Part shown: positions 1-5,820 of the stretch, in pieces | Layout of the letters: each line of letters opens with the position of its first letter | Numbering within the stretch: position 1 is the first letter of the stretch | Assembly: GCA_937905915.1 (NCBI GenBank) | Contig: CALCVR010000282.1 | Coordinates: forward strand, 1 to 6,070 | Source: an uncultured Eubacteriaceae bacterium | GTDB taxonomy: Bacteria > Bacillota > Clostridia > Oscillospirales > Acutalibacteraceae | Direction: 5' to 3' | Length of the DNA stretch: 6,070 nucleotides | Made by a program: the position numbers and the translations under genes | Notes under the pieces: model-generated | What the model was told of the DNA's origin: nothing | The model's database searches: none | The model's input: only the letters and a program-made list of their open reading frames with translations

Positions 1-187
1 AAGTATGACGCCCATCGTCAAGGACGTCCGCTTGTTTTTCAATACCGTGTCTCATGCAGTGGATACCATGCGCAAATCGGGAATTGACGCGGAGGCCGAG
101 AAGCAGGAGACCGAGCAGTACATCGAATATATCGTCCGCATCCCAAAAGACCGGACTGTGGTACGAAGCTTCGGTAAAGTGGTCTAA
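1..187 (+). CDS. noc: C-terminal fragment of a ParB-superfamily protein, probably nucleoid occlusion protein Noc (5' truncated)
   Basis: This is the 3' end of a gene that begins before the window. The frame is open from base 2 (codon AGT) through the TAA at 185-187, giving 61 visible residues. The visible part contains KDVRLFFNTVSHAVDTMRKSG, then a charged stretch, then YIEYIVRIPKD. This resembles the C-terminal dimerisation region of Noc and related ParB-like proteins, where a long helix precedes a strand ending in an RIPK-type motif. The CTP-binding and helix-turn-helix domains would lie outside the window. In Firmicutes noc typically sits immediately upstream of soj/parA and spo0J/parB, which is the order here, and Noc binds DNA near the origin to keep the division septum off the nucleoid. 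The ATG at base 5 is an internal methionine, not a start. A second Spo0J-type ParB is the main alternative. The assignment rests on the short tail plus context. Confidence 0.62.
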   Translation, partial: SMTPIVKDVRLFFNTVSHAVDTMRKSGIDAEAEKQETEQYIEYIVRIPKDRTVVRSFGKVV

Positions 188-191
188 ATTT

Positions 192-207
192 TGTTTCATG
201 TGAAACA
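192..207 (+). promoter_or_regulatory. parS: parS-like centromere site 1
   Basis: TGTTTCATGTGAAACA matches the classic bacterial parS 16-mer (TGTTNCACGTGAAACA) with one change: the central CACG reads CATG. It begins five bases after the Noc-like stop codon. ParB nucleates on such sites, loads as a CTP-dependent clamp and spreads. Its 14-base core is repeated in inverted orientation at 338-351, which argues against chance. Confidence 0.85.
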
Positions 208-221
208 GATCTTACTTTGGT

Positions 222-250
222 ATTAAAGGGTTTCCCCCAAACCCTTTAAT
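222..250. repeat. Perfect 12-bp inverted repeat with a CCCCC loop
   Basis: ATTAAAGGGTTT (222-233) and AAACCCTTTAAT (239-250) are exact reverse complements around five C residues. The transcript would form a 12-bp hairpin. The stem ends are AT-rich but no clean T-tract follows on either strand, so termination is possible but not convincing. It lies between parS-like site 1 and the strong terminator, downstream of the Noc-like gene. It could be a first terminator, an mRNA 3' end stabiliser, or a protein-binding dyad. Confidence 0.7.
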
Positions 251-278
251 TACATAAAACTTCATCCTCACACCCGGG

Positions 279-313
279 AAAGCCGCTCTGATGTCATTCA
301 GGGCGGCTTTTTC
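279..313 (+). terminator. Rho-independent terminator of the Noc-like transcript
   Basis: AAAGCCGCTCTGA (279-291) pairs with TCAGGGCGGCTTT (298-310) over 13 positions with a single U-G wobble, around a six-base loop. The T-run continues to 312. A GC-rich stem followed directly by five Ts is the standard intrinsic terminator form. It separates the upstream gene from the parA promoter at about 369-397, so parA probably has its own transcript. Confidence 0.85.
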
Positions 314-336
314 GTGGCATAAATCCAAGAACTTTT

Positions 337-352
337 TGTTTCACATGAAACT
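337..352 (-). promoter_or_regulatory. parS: parS-like centromere site 2
   Basis: Read on the minus strand this is AGTTTCATGTGAAACA, so its 14-base core GTTTCATGTGAAAC is identical to that of the site at 192-207 but in the opposite orientation. Relative to the parS consensus it differs at the centre (CATG for CACG) and at one outer base. The site centres are 145 bp apart. This copy ends 16 bases before the proposed -35 of the parA promoter, so ParB bound or spreading here could also repress parAB transcription. That last point is inference. Confidence 0.82.
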
Positions 353-368
353 TTTCCAGCATCAAAGC

Positions 369-397
369 TTTTTTTCACAAGATGCTTGTGCTATAAT
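369..397 (+). promoter_or_regulatory. parA-parB-serS promoter (extended -10)
   Basis: TATAAT at 392-397 is preceded by TG at 389-390, giving the extended -10 element TGCTATAAT. Seventeen bases upstream is only a T-rich stretch (369-374) as a poor -35, which an extended -10 can tolerate. Transcription would start near 404, leaving a leader of about 69 nt before the TTG start. A perfect dyad, CACAAG-ATG-CTTGTG (376-390), fills most of the spacer and overlaps the TG element, making it a candidate operator. Confidence 0.75.
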
Positions 398-453
398 AAA
401 AAACAGCGCTTAATATGTATTATTCTAAAATCTAGATACAAGTTTAGTTTATC

Positions 454-461
454 AAAGGAGG
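454..461 (+). promoter_or_regulatory. Ribosome binding site fixing the parA TTG start
   Basis: AAAGGAGG is a near-perfect Shine-Dalgarno sequence. The only in-frame start downstream that gives the normal Soj N-terminus is the TTG at 473, with an 11-base gap that is slightly long. The frame is open further back to a TTG at 386, but that codon lies upstream of the -10 box and would not be in the transcript. Confidence 0.8.
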
Positions 462-472
462 AAGGGACCTTT

Positions 473-1243
473 TTGGGTAAGATCATCGCCATTGCCAATC
501 AAAAGGGCGGCGTGGGAAAAACCACCAGCGCCGTCAACCTAGCCGCAGCGTTGGGAGCCAAGGGACGCCGTGTCTTATTGGTGGACACCGATCCTCAAGG
601 CAATTCCACCAGCGGCATGGGGATTAATAAACGCACGGTTAAAGTTTCATCCTATGATTTGCTCATTGGAGAGGCCAAGGCAGCCGATATCATCGTAAAA
701 TCAGAATATCAGAATGTGGACGTGTTGCCCTGTAACATTTCACTGGCCGGGGCCGAGATTGAATTGGTGGATATGGATCATCGCGAATCCCGTCTTCGCA
801 TGGGATTGGCCCCTGTGGTGGACCAGTACGACTACATCTTTGTGGATTGCCCCCCGTCTTTGGGCATTATTACCCTTAACGCACTGTGCGCGGCAGATAG
901 TTTAATGGTTCCCATTCAGTGCGAGTTTTACGCGCTGGAGGGACTGAGCCAATTAATGGCCACCGTCCGCCAAGTGAAGCGGCTGTATAACAGCCGTCTG
1001 GACATCGAAGGGGTTCTGCTCACCATGTACGACGGCCGCCTCAACCTGACGCAACAGGTGGTGGAGGAGGTCAAACGATATTTCCCCCGCAAGGTGTATG
1101 CCACCGTTATTCCCCGTAATGTGCGCCTTTCCGAGGCGCCTAGCTACGGGCAGCCGGTGCTTTATTTTGATAAAAGCTCCAAAGGGGCCGACGCTTACAA
1201 CAAGCTGGCCGACGAGGTGGAGTTTAACAACGGAAGAAGGTGA
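473..1243 (+). CDS. parA: Chromosome partitioning ATPase ParA/Soj
   Basis: ParA/Soj is a deviant Walker-type ATPase that binds non-specific DNA as an ATP dimer, and ParB-parS complexes use it to move replication origins apart. In Bacillus, Soj also controls the initiator DnaA. The 256-residue product matches the family length (about 253). The deviant Walker A motif KGGVGKTT is at residues 11-18 with the signature lysine K11. Walker A' is [10 protein letters not shown] (35-44) with D38 and D40, and Walker B is YIFVDCPPS (121-129) with D125. R189 and R218 fall at the same numbers as the DNA-binding arginines described for Bacillus Soj, R218 within [13 protein letters not shown] (214-226). The start is the TTG at 473, chosen from the ribosome binding site at 454-461 and the normal N-terminus [13 protein letters not shown]. 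The stop at 1241-1243 is five bases before the parB ATG, so the pair is probably translationally coupled. No key residue is missing. Confidence 0.96.
   Translation: MGKIIAIANQKGGVGKTTSAVNLAAALGAKGRRVLLVDTDPQGNSTSGMGINKRTVKVSSYDLLIGEAKAADIIVKSEYQNVDVLPCNISLAGAEIELVDMDHRESRLRMGLAPVVDQYDYIFVDCPPSLGIITLNALCAADSLMVPIQCEFYALEGLSQLMATVRQVKRLYNSRLDIEGVLLTMYDGRLNLTQQVVEEVKRYFPRKVYATVIPRNVRLSEAPSYGQPVLYFDKSSKGADAYNKLADEVEFNNGRR
1236..1243 (+). promoter_or_regulatory. Ribosome binding site fixing the parB ATG start
   Basis: GAAGGTGA contains AAGGTGA, complementary to the 3' end of 16S rRNA, and lies five bases before ATG 1249. It overlaps the last parA codons and stop. An in-frame GTG at 1240 overlaps the parA stop but sits inside this sequence, so it is the less likely start. 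Confidence 0.7.
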
Positions 1244-1248
1244 ATTCC

Positions 1249-2136
1249 ATGGCATCCAAAAAAAGAGGGCTGGGCAAGGGATTGGACGCCCTGTTTATGG
1301 ACAATGCCGCCGAGGACCAGGGCGCGGTACAGCTCCGGCTGGACGATATTGAACCCAACCGGGATCAGCCTAGGCGGACGTTTGACCAAGAAGCCTTGGA
1401 AGAACTAGCCGATTCCATCGCCCAGCACGGCGTCATCCAGCCGCTTTTGGTGCGTCCCATGGCGGGAGGAGGATACCAGCTGGTGGCAGGGGAACGCCGG
1501 TGGCGGGCCTCCCGTATGGCGGGCCTCACCGAGGTGCCGGTGGTCATCCGTGAGATGAGCGACGCTGAGATGATGGAAATCGCCATGGTGGAGAACCTCC
1601 AAAGGGAAGATTTAAATGCTATCGAAGAAGCGGAAGGTTACCGCATGCTGATGGAACGCTGTAATCTCACCCAGGAGGAAGCGGCCAAGCGGGTGGGGAA
1701 ATCCCGTCCGGCGGTGGCCAACGCTGTAAGGCTTCTCAATTTGCCGGAAAACGTCCAGCAGTACGTCAAGGACGGCAAGCTGTCGGCCGGACATGCCCGG
1801 ACGCTCTTGGGCTTTGAGAATGCGGGCGATCTACAGGACGCCGCTCAATTGGTGGTGGAAAAGGGTTTGTCGGTGCGGGAACTGGAACGCCTGGCAAAGA
1901 AGTCCCGTCAGACGCCGTCAGCCTCAGCCAAATCGGCGGGGGATGGATCCATGACAGGACGGGCCTCCCTTTACGACGAGGTGGAATTGTCCCTGACCGA
2001 GCACCTGGGACGCCGGGTGAAGGTGCACGCCGGCGCCGTCAAAGGAAGCCTAGAGATCGAATTTTACAGCCAAGATGATTTGCAAGAACTGGCCAACGCC
2101 ATCGGCGGCATGCCGTCAGAGGCGTTGCGCAACTAA
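1249..2136 (+). CDS. parB: Chromosome partitioning protein ParB/Spo0J
   Basis: ParB is a CTP-dependent DNA clamp that loads at parS, spreads along DNA, recruits SMC condensin and stimulates ParA ATPase. The 295-residue product has the full family layout. The N-terminal GLGKGLDALF (7-16) is the ParA-activating peptide. The CTP-binding domain has GERRWRA (81-87) and ENLQRED (115-121). A helix-turn-helix spans about 140-162 (LTQEEAAKRVGKSRPAVANAVRL), and its GKSRP recognition segment is of the Spo0J type, which bind parS, rather than the Noc type. A low-complexity serine/alanine linker (about 226-240) leads to the C-terminal dimerisation domain (about 245-295). ATG 1249 was chosen over GTG 1240 because of ribosome binding site spacing. 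It lies between parA and serS in one operon, and two likely targets of the protein are at 192-207 and 337-352. Confidence 0.96.
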   Translation: MASKKRGLGKGLDALFMDNAAEDQGAVQLRLDDIEPNRDQPRRTFDQEALEELADSIAQHGVIQPLLVRPMAGGGYQLVAGERRWRASRMAGLTEVPVVIREMSDAEMMEIAMVENLQREDLNAIEEAEGYRMLMERCNLTQEEAAKRVGKSRPAVANAVRLLNLPENVQQYVKDGKLSAGHARTLLGFENAGDLQDAAQLVVEKGLSVRELERLAKKSRQTPSASAKSAGDGSMTGRASLYDEVELSLTEHLGRRVKVHAGAVKGSLEIEFYSQDDLQELANAIGGMPSEALRN

Positions 2137-2176
2137 GATAAAACCGATAGATAAAACATGAGGAGGAAACGGTAAC

Positions 2177-3448
2177 ATGTTGGATATTAAAGTAGTGCGA
2201 GCCCAGCCGGACAAGGTCAAGGCTGCCATGAAGGCCCGCAACAAGGATATGGACGCTCTCATCGACCAAGTATTGGATATCGATGTCCAGCGCCGTGAGA
2301 TTACCGCTAAGGCGGAATCCATGAAGGCGCAGCAGAATTTGACCTCCAAAAAGATCCCTCAGATCAAAAAGGAGGGGGGAGACGTGTCGGCTATTATGGC
2401 GGAAATGAAAGAGCTTTCCGACCAGGTCAAAGCGTACAACGCCCAGTTGAGCGAGCTGGAACAAAAACAGCGGGATATTATGCTGAGCCTTCCCAACGTG
2501 CCCAATGAAAGCGTGCCAATCGGCAAGGACGACACCGAGAACCAGGAGATCCGCCGCTGGGGGGAGCCGCGCCAGTGGGATTTTGAACCCAAAGCCCATT
2601 GGGACATCGGCTCTGATCTAGGCATCCTGGACCCGGAAACCGCCGCAAAAGTGACCGGCGCCCGGTTCCATTTTTACAAAGGATTAGGCGCTCGTTTGGA
2701 GCGTTCCATCATCAGCTTTTTCCTCAATACCCATACGGAACACGGGTATACTGAAGTATTGCCGCCGTATATGGTCAACCGGGCATCCATGACCGGCACC
2801 GGCCAATTGCCCAAATTTGAAGAGGATGCCTTTAAGGTTTCTAACATGGATTATTTTCTCATCCCAACCGCGGAAGTCCCTGTGACCAACATGCACCGGG
2901 ATGAAATCCTGGACGGAACAAAGCTGCCCATTAAGTACTGTGCGTATTCGGCGTGCTTCCGCGCAGAGGCCGGTTCGGCCGGCCGGGATACCCGGGGCCT
3001 TATCCGTCAGCACCAGTTTAACAAGGTGGAATTGGTGAAGTTTGCCCATCCTGACCACTCCTATGAGGAGCTAGAGAAATTGACCAATGACGCTGAACGT
3101 GTCCTACAGCTTTTAGGGTTGCCTTACCGTGTGGTGGCCCTTTCCACCGGCGATCTGGGCTTTAGTTCGGCCAAGACCTACGACATCGAGGTGTGGATGC
3201 CTTCCTACAACCGGTATGTGGAAATTTCCTCCTGCTCTAACTTTGAGGATTTCCAGGCACGGCGGGCTTCCATCCGCTTTAAGATGGACGTCAAGGACAA
3301 GGCCCAGCTGGTGCACACCCTCAATGGCTCCGGCGTAGCGGTGGGACGTACAGTGGCCGCCATCCTGGAGAATTACCAAAATGCCGACGGTACGGTTACA
3401 GTACCGGAAGTGCTCCGTCCCTTTATGGGTGTGGATGTCATCGGTTAA
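2177..3448 (+). CDS. serS: Seryl-tRNA synthetase (class II)
   Basis: SerRS charges tRNA-Ser, and also selenocysteine tRNA where present, with serine in the cytoplasm using ATP. At 423 residues it has the normal bacterial length. The N-terminal part (about 28-105) is rich in K, E and Q and fits the long antiparallel coiled-coil arm that grips the tRNA variable arm. The catalytic domain follows: motif 1 around 165-197, the TAE serine-binding triplet at 231-233, motif 2 [21 protein letters not shown] (261-281), the [13 protein letters not shown] segment (351-363), and motif 3 [17 protein letters not shown] (383-399). AGGAGG at 2161-2166 lies ten bases before the ATG. Only 40 bases separate it from parB, with no promoter or T-box visible, so it is probably transcribed with parAB. 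Nothing in the protein looks damaged. Confidence 0.98.
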   Translation: MLDIKVVRAQPDKVKAAMKARNKDMDALIDQVLDIDVQRREITAKAESMKAQQNLTSKKIPQIKKEGGDVSAIMAEMKELSDQVKAYNAQLSELEQKQRDIMLSLPNVPNESVPIGKDDTENQEIRRWGEPRQWDFEPKAHWDIGSDLGILDPETAAKVTGARFHFYKGLGARLERSIISFFLNTHTEHGYTEVLPPYMVNRASMTGTGQLPKFEEDAFKVSNMDYFLIPTAEVPVTNMHRDEILDGTKLPIKYCAYSACFRAEAGSAGRDTRGLIRQHQFNKVELVKFAHPDHSYEELEKLTNDAERVLQLLGLPYRVVALSTGDLGFSSAKTYDIEVWMPSYNRYVEISSCSNFEDFQARRASIRFKMDVKDKAQLVHTLNGSGVAVGRTVAAILENYQNADGTVTVPEVLRPFMGVDVIG

Positions 3449-3453
3449 CCGAT
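3440..3453. repeat. 14-bp perfect palindrome across the serS stop codon
   Basis: ATCGGTTAACCGAT is an exact palindrome that includes the serS TAA (3446-3448). With no loop it is a poor RNA hairpin, but it could be a DNA-binding dyad. It may equally be chance, since the last codons (VIG) constrain only half of it. Confidence 0.5.
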
Positions 3454-3466
3454 TGAAAGTAACAAA

Positions 3467-3495
3467 AGGGGATGGCCTTTTTAGGGCTATCCCCT
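3467..3495 (+). terminator. Hairpin after serS, probable weak terminator
   Basis: AGGGGATGGCC (3467-3477) pairs with GGCTATCCCCT (3485-3495) over 11 positions with one G-U wobble and a seven-base loop. The sequence after it (CGCGTTGTTTC) is a poor U-tract, so termination on the + strand may be partial. On the minus strand the same stem is followed by TTTTGTT, a better tract, but I see no minus-strand gene that would need it. No clear promoter lies between here and 3540, so read-through may feed the thioesterase locus. Confidence 0.6.
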
Positions 3496-3520
3496 CGCGT
3501 TGTTTCATGATATTACATTG

Positions 3521-3533
3521 AGGAAAAGAGGGA
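3521..3533 (+). promoter_or_regulatory. Ribosome binding site supporting the TTG start at 3540
   Basis: AGGAAAAGAGGGA is purine-rich, with GAGG at 3528-3531 placed eight bases before TTG 3540. The nearby ATG at 3533 is out of frame with the thioesterase, so TTG is the best start. It yields MSDLNETF, followed by the expected hot-dog domain. Confidence 0.55.
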
Positions 3534-3539
3534 TGTTGT

Positions 3540-4269
3540 TTGTCCGACTTAAACGAAACCTTTCCCCAAAGCTATACATGGCCCGTCCGCGTCACTTCCT
3601 TTGACGCAGATACCAAACGCCGATTGAAATTATCAGCCATTCTGCGCTATCAGCAGGAGGTAGGGGAACTGCAGCTGCGTATGGGAGGCCTTCCGTATGA
3701 ACGCCTCTACGATGACGGTATTATTTTTGTCACCAGCCGCAGCCGCGTGCGCATCAAGCGATGGCCTCTTATGGCGGAGGAACTCAACCTGACCACTTGG
3801 CATCGGGAAAACCGAGGGGTGCAGTTTTACCGCTCTTATCAGTTTGCCGATCAGTCGGGACAAAATATCATCGAGGCCACCACCTGCTTTGTCATTATAG
3901 ATCCTGTGACCCATCGGTTGCAGCGGCCTAAGGTGTTTGACCGGTATGGAATCGCCATCCGTCAGGGACCCGGAGAAAATTCTTGTTCCGGACGGCCTAC
4001 CTCATGTAGACAGCCGCGTTATTCGATACAGTGACGTAGACTACAACGGCCACCTCAACAATACGATTTATGCCGATCTGCTGGGGGATTACCTGCCCGG
4101 CGGTATGGAACATCGCACCATTTCGGAGTTTTCCATTAACTTCACAGGAGAAGCATTGGAAGGGGAGACCCTTGACATCCACGCCGGCATGGCAGGGGAT
4201 CGAGCCATTGTTACCGGCGTCGGTCCCAAAGGTCCCTGCTTTGAAGCTGAGGCTATTTTTGCAGAGTGA
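3540..4269 (+). pseudogene. Acyl-ACP thioesterase, split by a +1 frameshift
   Basis: Enzymes of this family hydrolyse acyl-acyl carrier protein to release free fatty acids and are built from two hot-dog domains. The first frame (3540 to a stop at 4032-4034) encodes the N-terminal hot-dog: YTWPVRVTSFDADTKRRLKL, a LQLRMG helix, and TCFVIIDPVTHRLQRP. After about residue 142 it runs into unrelated sequence. The second half continues one frame over, from about 3967 to the TGA at 4267-4269, with ILVPDG, then IRYSDVDYNGHLNNTIYADLL. The DYNGH stretch holds the Asp-Asn-His catalytic residues known for bacterial members, so the catalytic motif lies after the shift. Skipping one base in GGG 3965-3967 restores a protein of about 242 residues, typical for the family. 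The exact site could be anywhere in about 3940-3975. No good ribosome binding site precedes the second half. It may be a true pseudogene or a one-base sequence error. Confidence 0.85.
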
Positions 4270-4275
4270 CGGATA

Positions 4276-4310
4276 GAAAAATCTGGGATTTTTCCCTTGG
4301 TCCTTTTTCT
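4276..4310. terminator. Possible bidirectional terminator between convergent genes
   Basis: GAAAAATC (4276-4283) and GATTTTTC (4287-4294) form an 8-bp AT-rich stem with a three-base loop. CCTTTTTCTT follows a few bases later on the + strand. An alternative short stem, GGGA/TCCC (4285-4296), uses the same bases. It lies between the thioesterase stop (4269) and the minus-strand stop at 4334, where a shared terminator is expected. The stem is weak, so the call is tentative. Confidence 0.4.
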
Positions 4311-4333
4311 TGCCAATATGCCCTATTGCATGT

Positions 4334-5698
4334 TTATTCCGATTTGGAGTCGGATAATTTTTCTACATAAATTTTCCCAATGCGGCGTTCGCCCACTGTC
4401 TGAACGGTAAAGCGAAATCCTTCAAAATCCACGCTGGGATGGGAACCGCTTTCCGGCACGTATCCAAGTTCCTCCAGCAGCATACCGCCTAAGGTATCGT
4501 AATCCCCTTCCGGAAGCGGGATGCCTAAGAGCTCGGAAACTTCGTCCACCTCAGTGGCGCCGTCTATGGTAAAGGAGGTGTCCCCCAACTGGACTACTTC
4601 TTTTTCGTCCTCGTCGTATTCGTCCTGGATATTTCCCACAATGGATTCCAGCAGGTCTTCCATGGTGACAAGACCGGCAGTACCGCCGTATTCGTCCACC
4701 ACAATGGCCATCTGGATCTTTTGACGGCGCAGTTCGTCAAATAGCTCGGAGCATTTTTTGCTCTCCGGCACAAACATGGTCTTGCGCATGACCTTGGTCA
4801 AAGGCAGATCATCCGGCAGGTTTTCTGTAACGTAGGGGAGAAAGTCCTTGATGTAGCATACGCCCAATACATCGTCTAAATCCTCCCGATAGATAGGGAT
4901 ACGCGAATACCCCTTCTGGATGGCAATTTCCAGTAGTTTGCTCACCGAATCATGTTCTTCCACCGCCTCCATTTCGGTGCGATGGGTCATGATCTCATCC
5001 ACTGTGATGTCGTCAAATTCAAAGATGTTGTTGATCATCTCACTGGTATTCTCTTCAATGAGCCCCTTCTCCTCGCCCACATCCACCATCATGCGGATTT
5101 CTTCCTCGGTGGCGCGATGGGTTTCGGCGTGAGGATCACATCCAAACAATCGGACTACACCGTTGGCACAGTGGGAAAAAAGCCAAATCAGCGGTTTCAA
5201 TAAGATGGTTACCGCCCGTAGGATGCCGGCTGAACGGTAGGCGATGGATTCCGGTTTCTGCATAGCGATGCGTTTAGGGGCCATCTCTCCCAAAACGATG
5301 GAGAGAAAAGCAAGAACAAGGGTTACCGCCACCGTACTGACAACTGCAATAACCGAGAGAGGGGCTTGAATATGAGGCGCCAGCCAGGCGGCGATGCGGT
5401 CGGCAATGGAAGTGGCGGCTACGGCGGCGATCAGGAAACTGGAGAGGGTGACTCCCACCTGAATGGTGGAGAGGAAGGAAGAGGGTGTTTGGGTCAGTTT
5501 AAGCAAAATACGGGCTTTTTTGTGTCCTTCCTCGGCGTCGCGCTTGAGCTTACTGTCGTTGAGGGAGATGATAGCCGCTTCCGAAGCTCAAAAAAAGGCG
5601 TTGATGCAGATGAGCAGCACCAAGATAATAATCTGGGCGACTAGGCCGCTGGTAGAACCGCCCGCCATTAATACGTTAGGACTTCCGTCCGGATCCAT
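4334..5698 (-). pseudogene. CNNM/CorC-type membrane protein (DUF21 + CBS pair + CorC_HlyC), interrupted by an in-frame TGA
   Basis: This family, often labelled hemolysin or CorC-like, comprises inner-membrane proteins linked to magnesium or other divalent cation transport, with cytoplasmic CBS domains that sense nucleotides. Starting at ATG 5698 (AGGGG at 5706-5710, seven-base gap), the frame gives 454 codons. A first membrane helix spans about residues 20-36 (LVAQIIILVLLICINAFF). Codon 37 is TGA (5590-5588), where relatives have a small residue in FF-x-ASE. The same frame then resumes with ASEAAIISLND and continues intact. Two or three more hydrophobic segments (about 75-175) include the DUF21 signature VLGEMAPKRIAMQKPE (135-150). 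CBS1 is about 229-289 and CBS2 about 296-356 ([20 protein letters not shown]), then the acidic linker DEYDEDE and the CorC_HlyC domain to the end. A fragment could restart at TTG 5506, but no ribosome binding site supports it and it would lack the first helix. Real nonsense mutation and sequence error cannot be told apart here. Confidence 0.85.
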
Positions 5699-5784
5699 GA
5701 TTGTTCCCCTTTCGGATGGGAAATATAAATACCCATCGTTTCATTAAAATAGCGCGCACGGCGCAAAAATCCAAACAGGTGTTT
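5699..5784 (-). other. 5' leader of the CNNM/CorC-type gene with two short hairpins
   Basis: The predicted untranslated leader contains GCGC-CGT-GCGC (5764-5754, minus strand) and GATGGG/CCCATC arms (5737-5732 and 5720-5715) around an 11-base AT-rich loop. The second stem ends five bases before the AGGGG ribosome binding site. It is too short and simple to match a magnesium M-box. A modest translational control role is possible but unproven. Confidence 0.35.
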
Positions 5785-5790
5785 CTTTTC

Positions 5791-5820
5791 ATTATAAGCA
5801 ACAGAAGTTTGCTTTGTCAA
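5791..5820 (-). promoter_or_regulatory. Consensus promoter for the CNNM/CorC-type gene
   Basis: On the minus strand TTGACA (5820-5815) and TATAAT (5796-5791) are both perfect sigma-A hexamers separated by 18 bases. A TG two bases further up may add to the -10. Transcription would start near 5784, giving a leader of about 85 nt before ATG 5698. Two perfect boxes suggest strong constitutive expression, which is notable upstream of an interrupted reading frame. Confidence 0.85.

Noticed and set aside
386..472. Longer ParA starting at TTG 386
   Set aside because: That codon is upstream of the -10 box and the predicted transcription start, and the extra residues are unlike any Soj N-terminus.
2137..2176. 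T-box or other riboswitch upstream of serS
   Set aside because: The gap is only 40 bases, much shorter than a T-box, and holds little beyond the ribosome binding site.
2039..2599. Minus-strand reading frame of 186 codons opposite parB and serS
   Set aside because: It lies antisense to the parB end and the serS start, which are certain genes, and its product has no recognisable family character.
3501..3516. Third parS candidate before the thioesterase
   Set aside because: Only the left half (TGTTTCATG) matches; the right half reads ATATTACA and lacks the GTGAAACA arm.
3937..4269. Second half of the thioesterase as an independent gene from TTG 3937 or ATG 3946
   Set aside because: No Shine-Dalgarno sequence precedes either codon, and the first residues do not look like a thioesterase start. 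The sequence reads as the continuation of the upstream frame.
5588..5590. TGA as selenocysteine or as a reassigned sense codon
   Set aside because: The family is not known to use selenocysteine and I see no convincing SECIS hairpin just downstream. TGA also ends parA and the thioesterase second half here, so the code looks standard.
5699..5784. Magnesium-sensing riboswitch in the CNNM-type leader
   Set aside because: The leader is about 85 nt with two tiny stems, too short for the M-box architecture.
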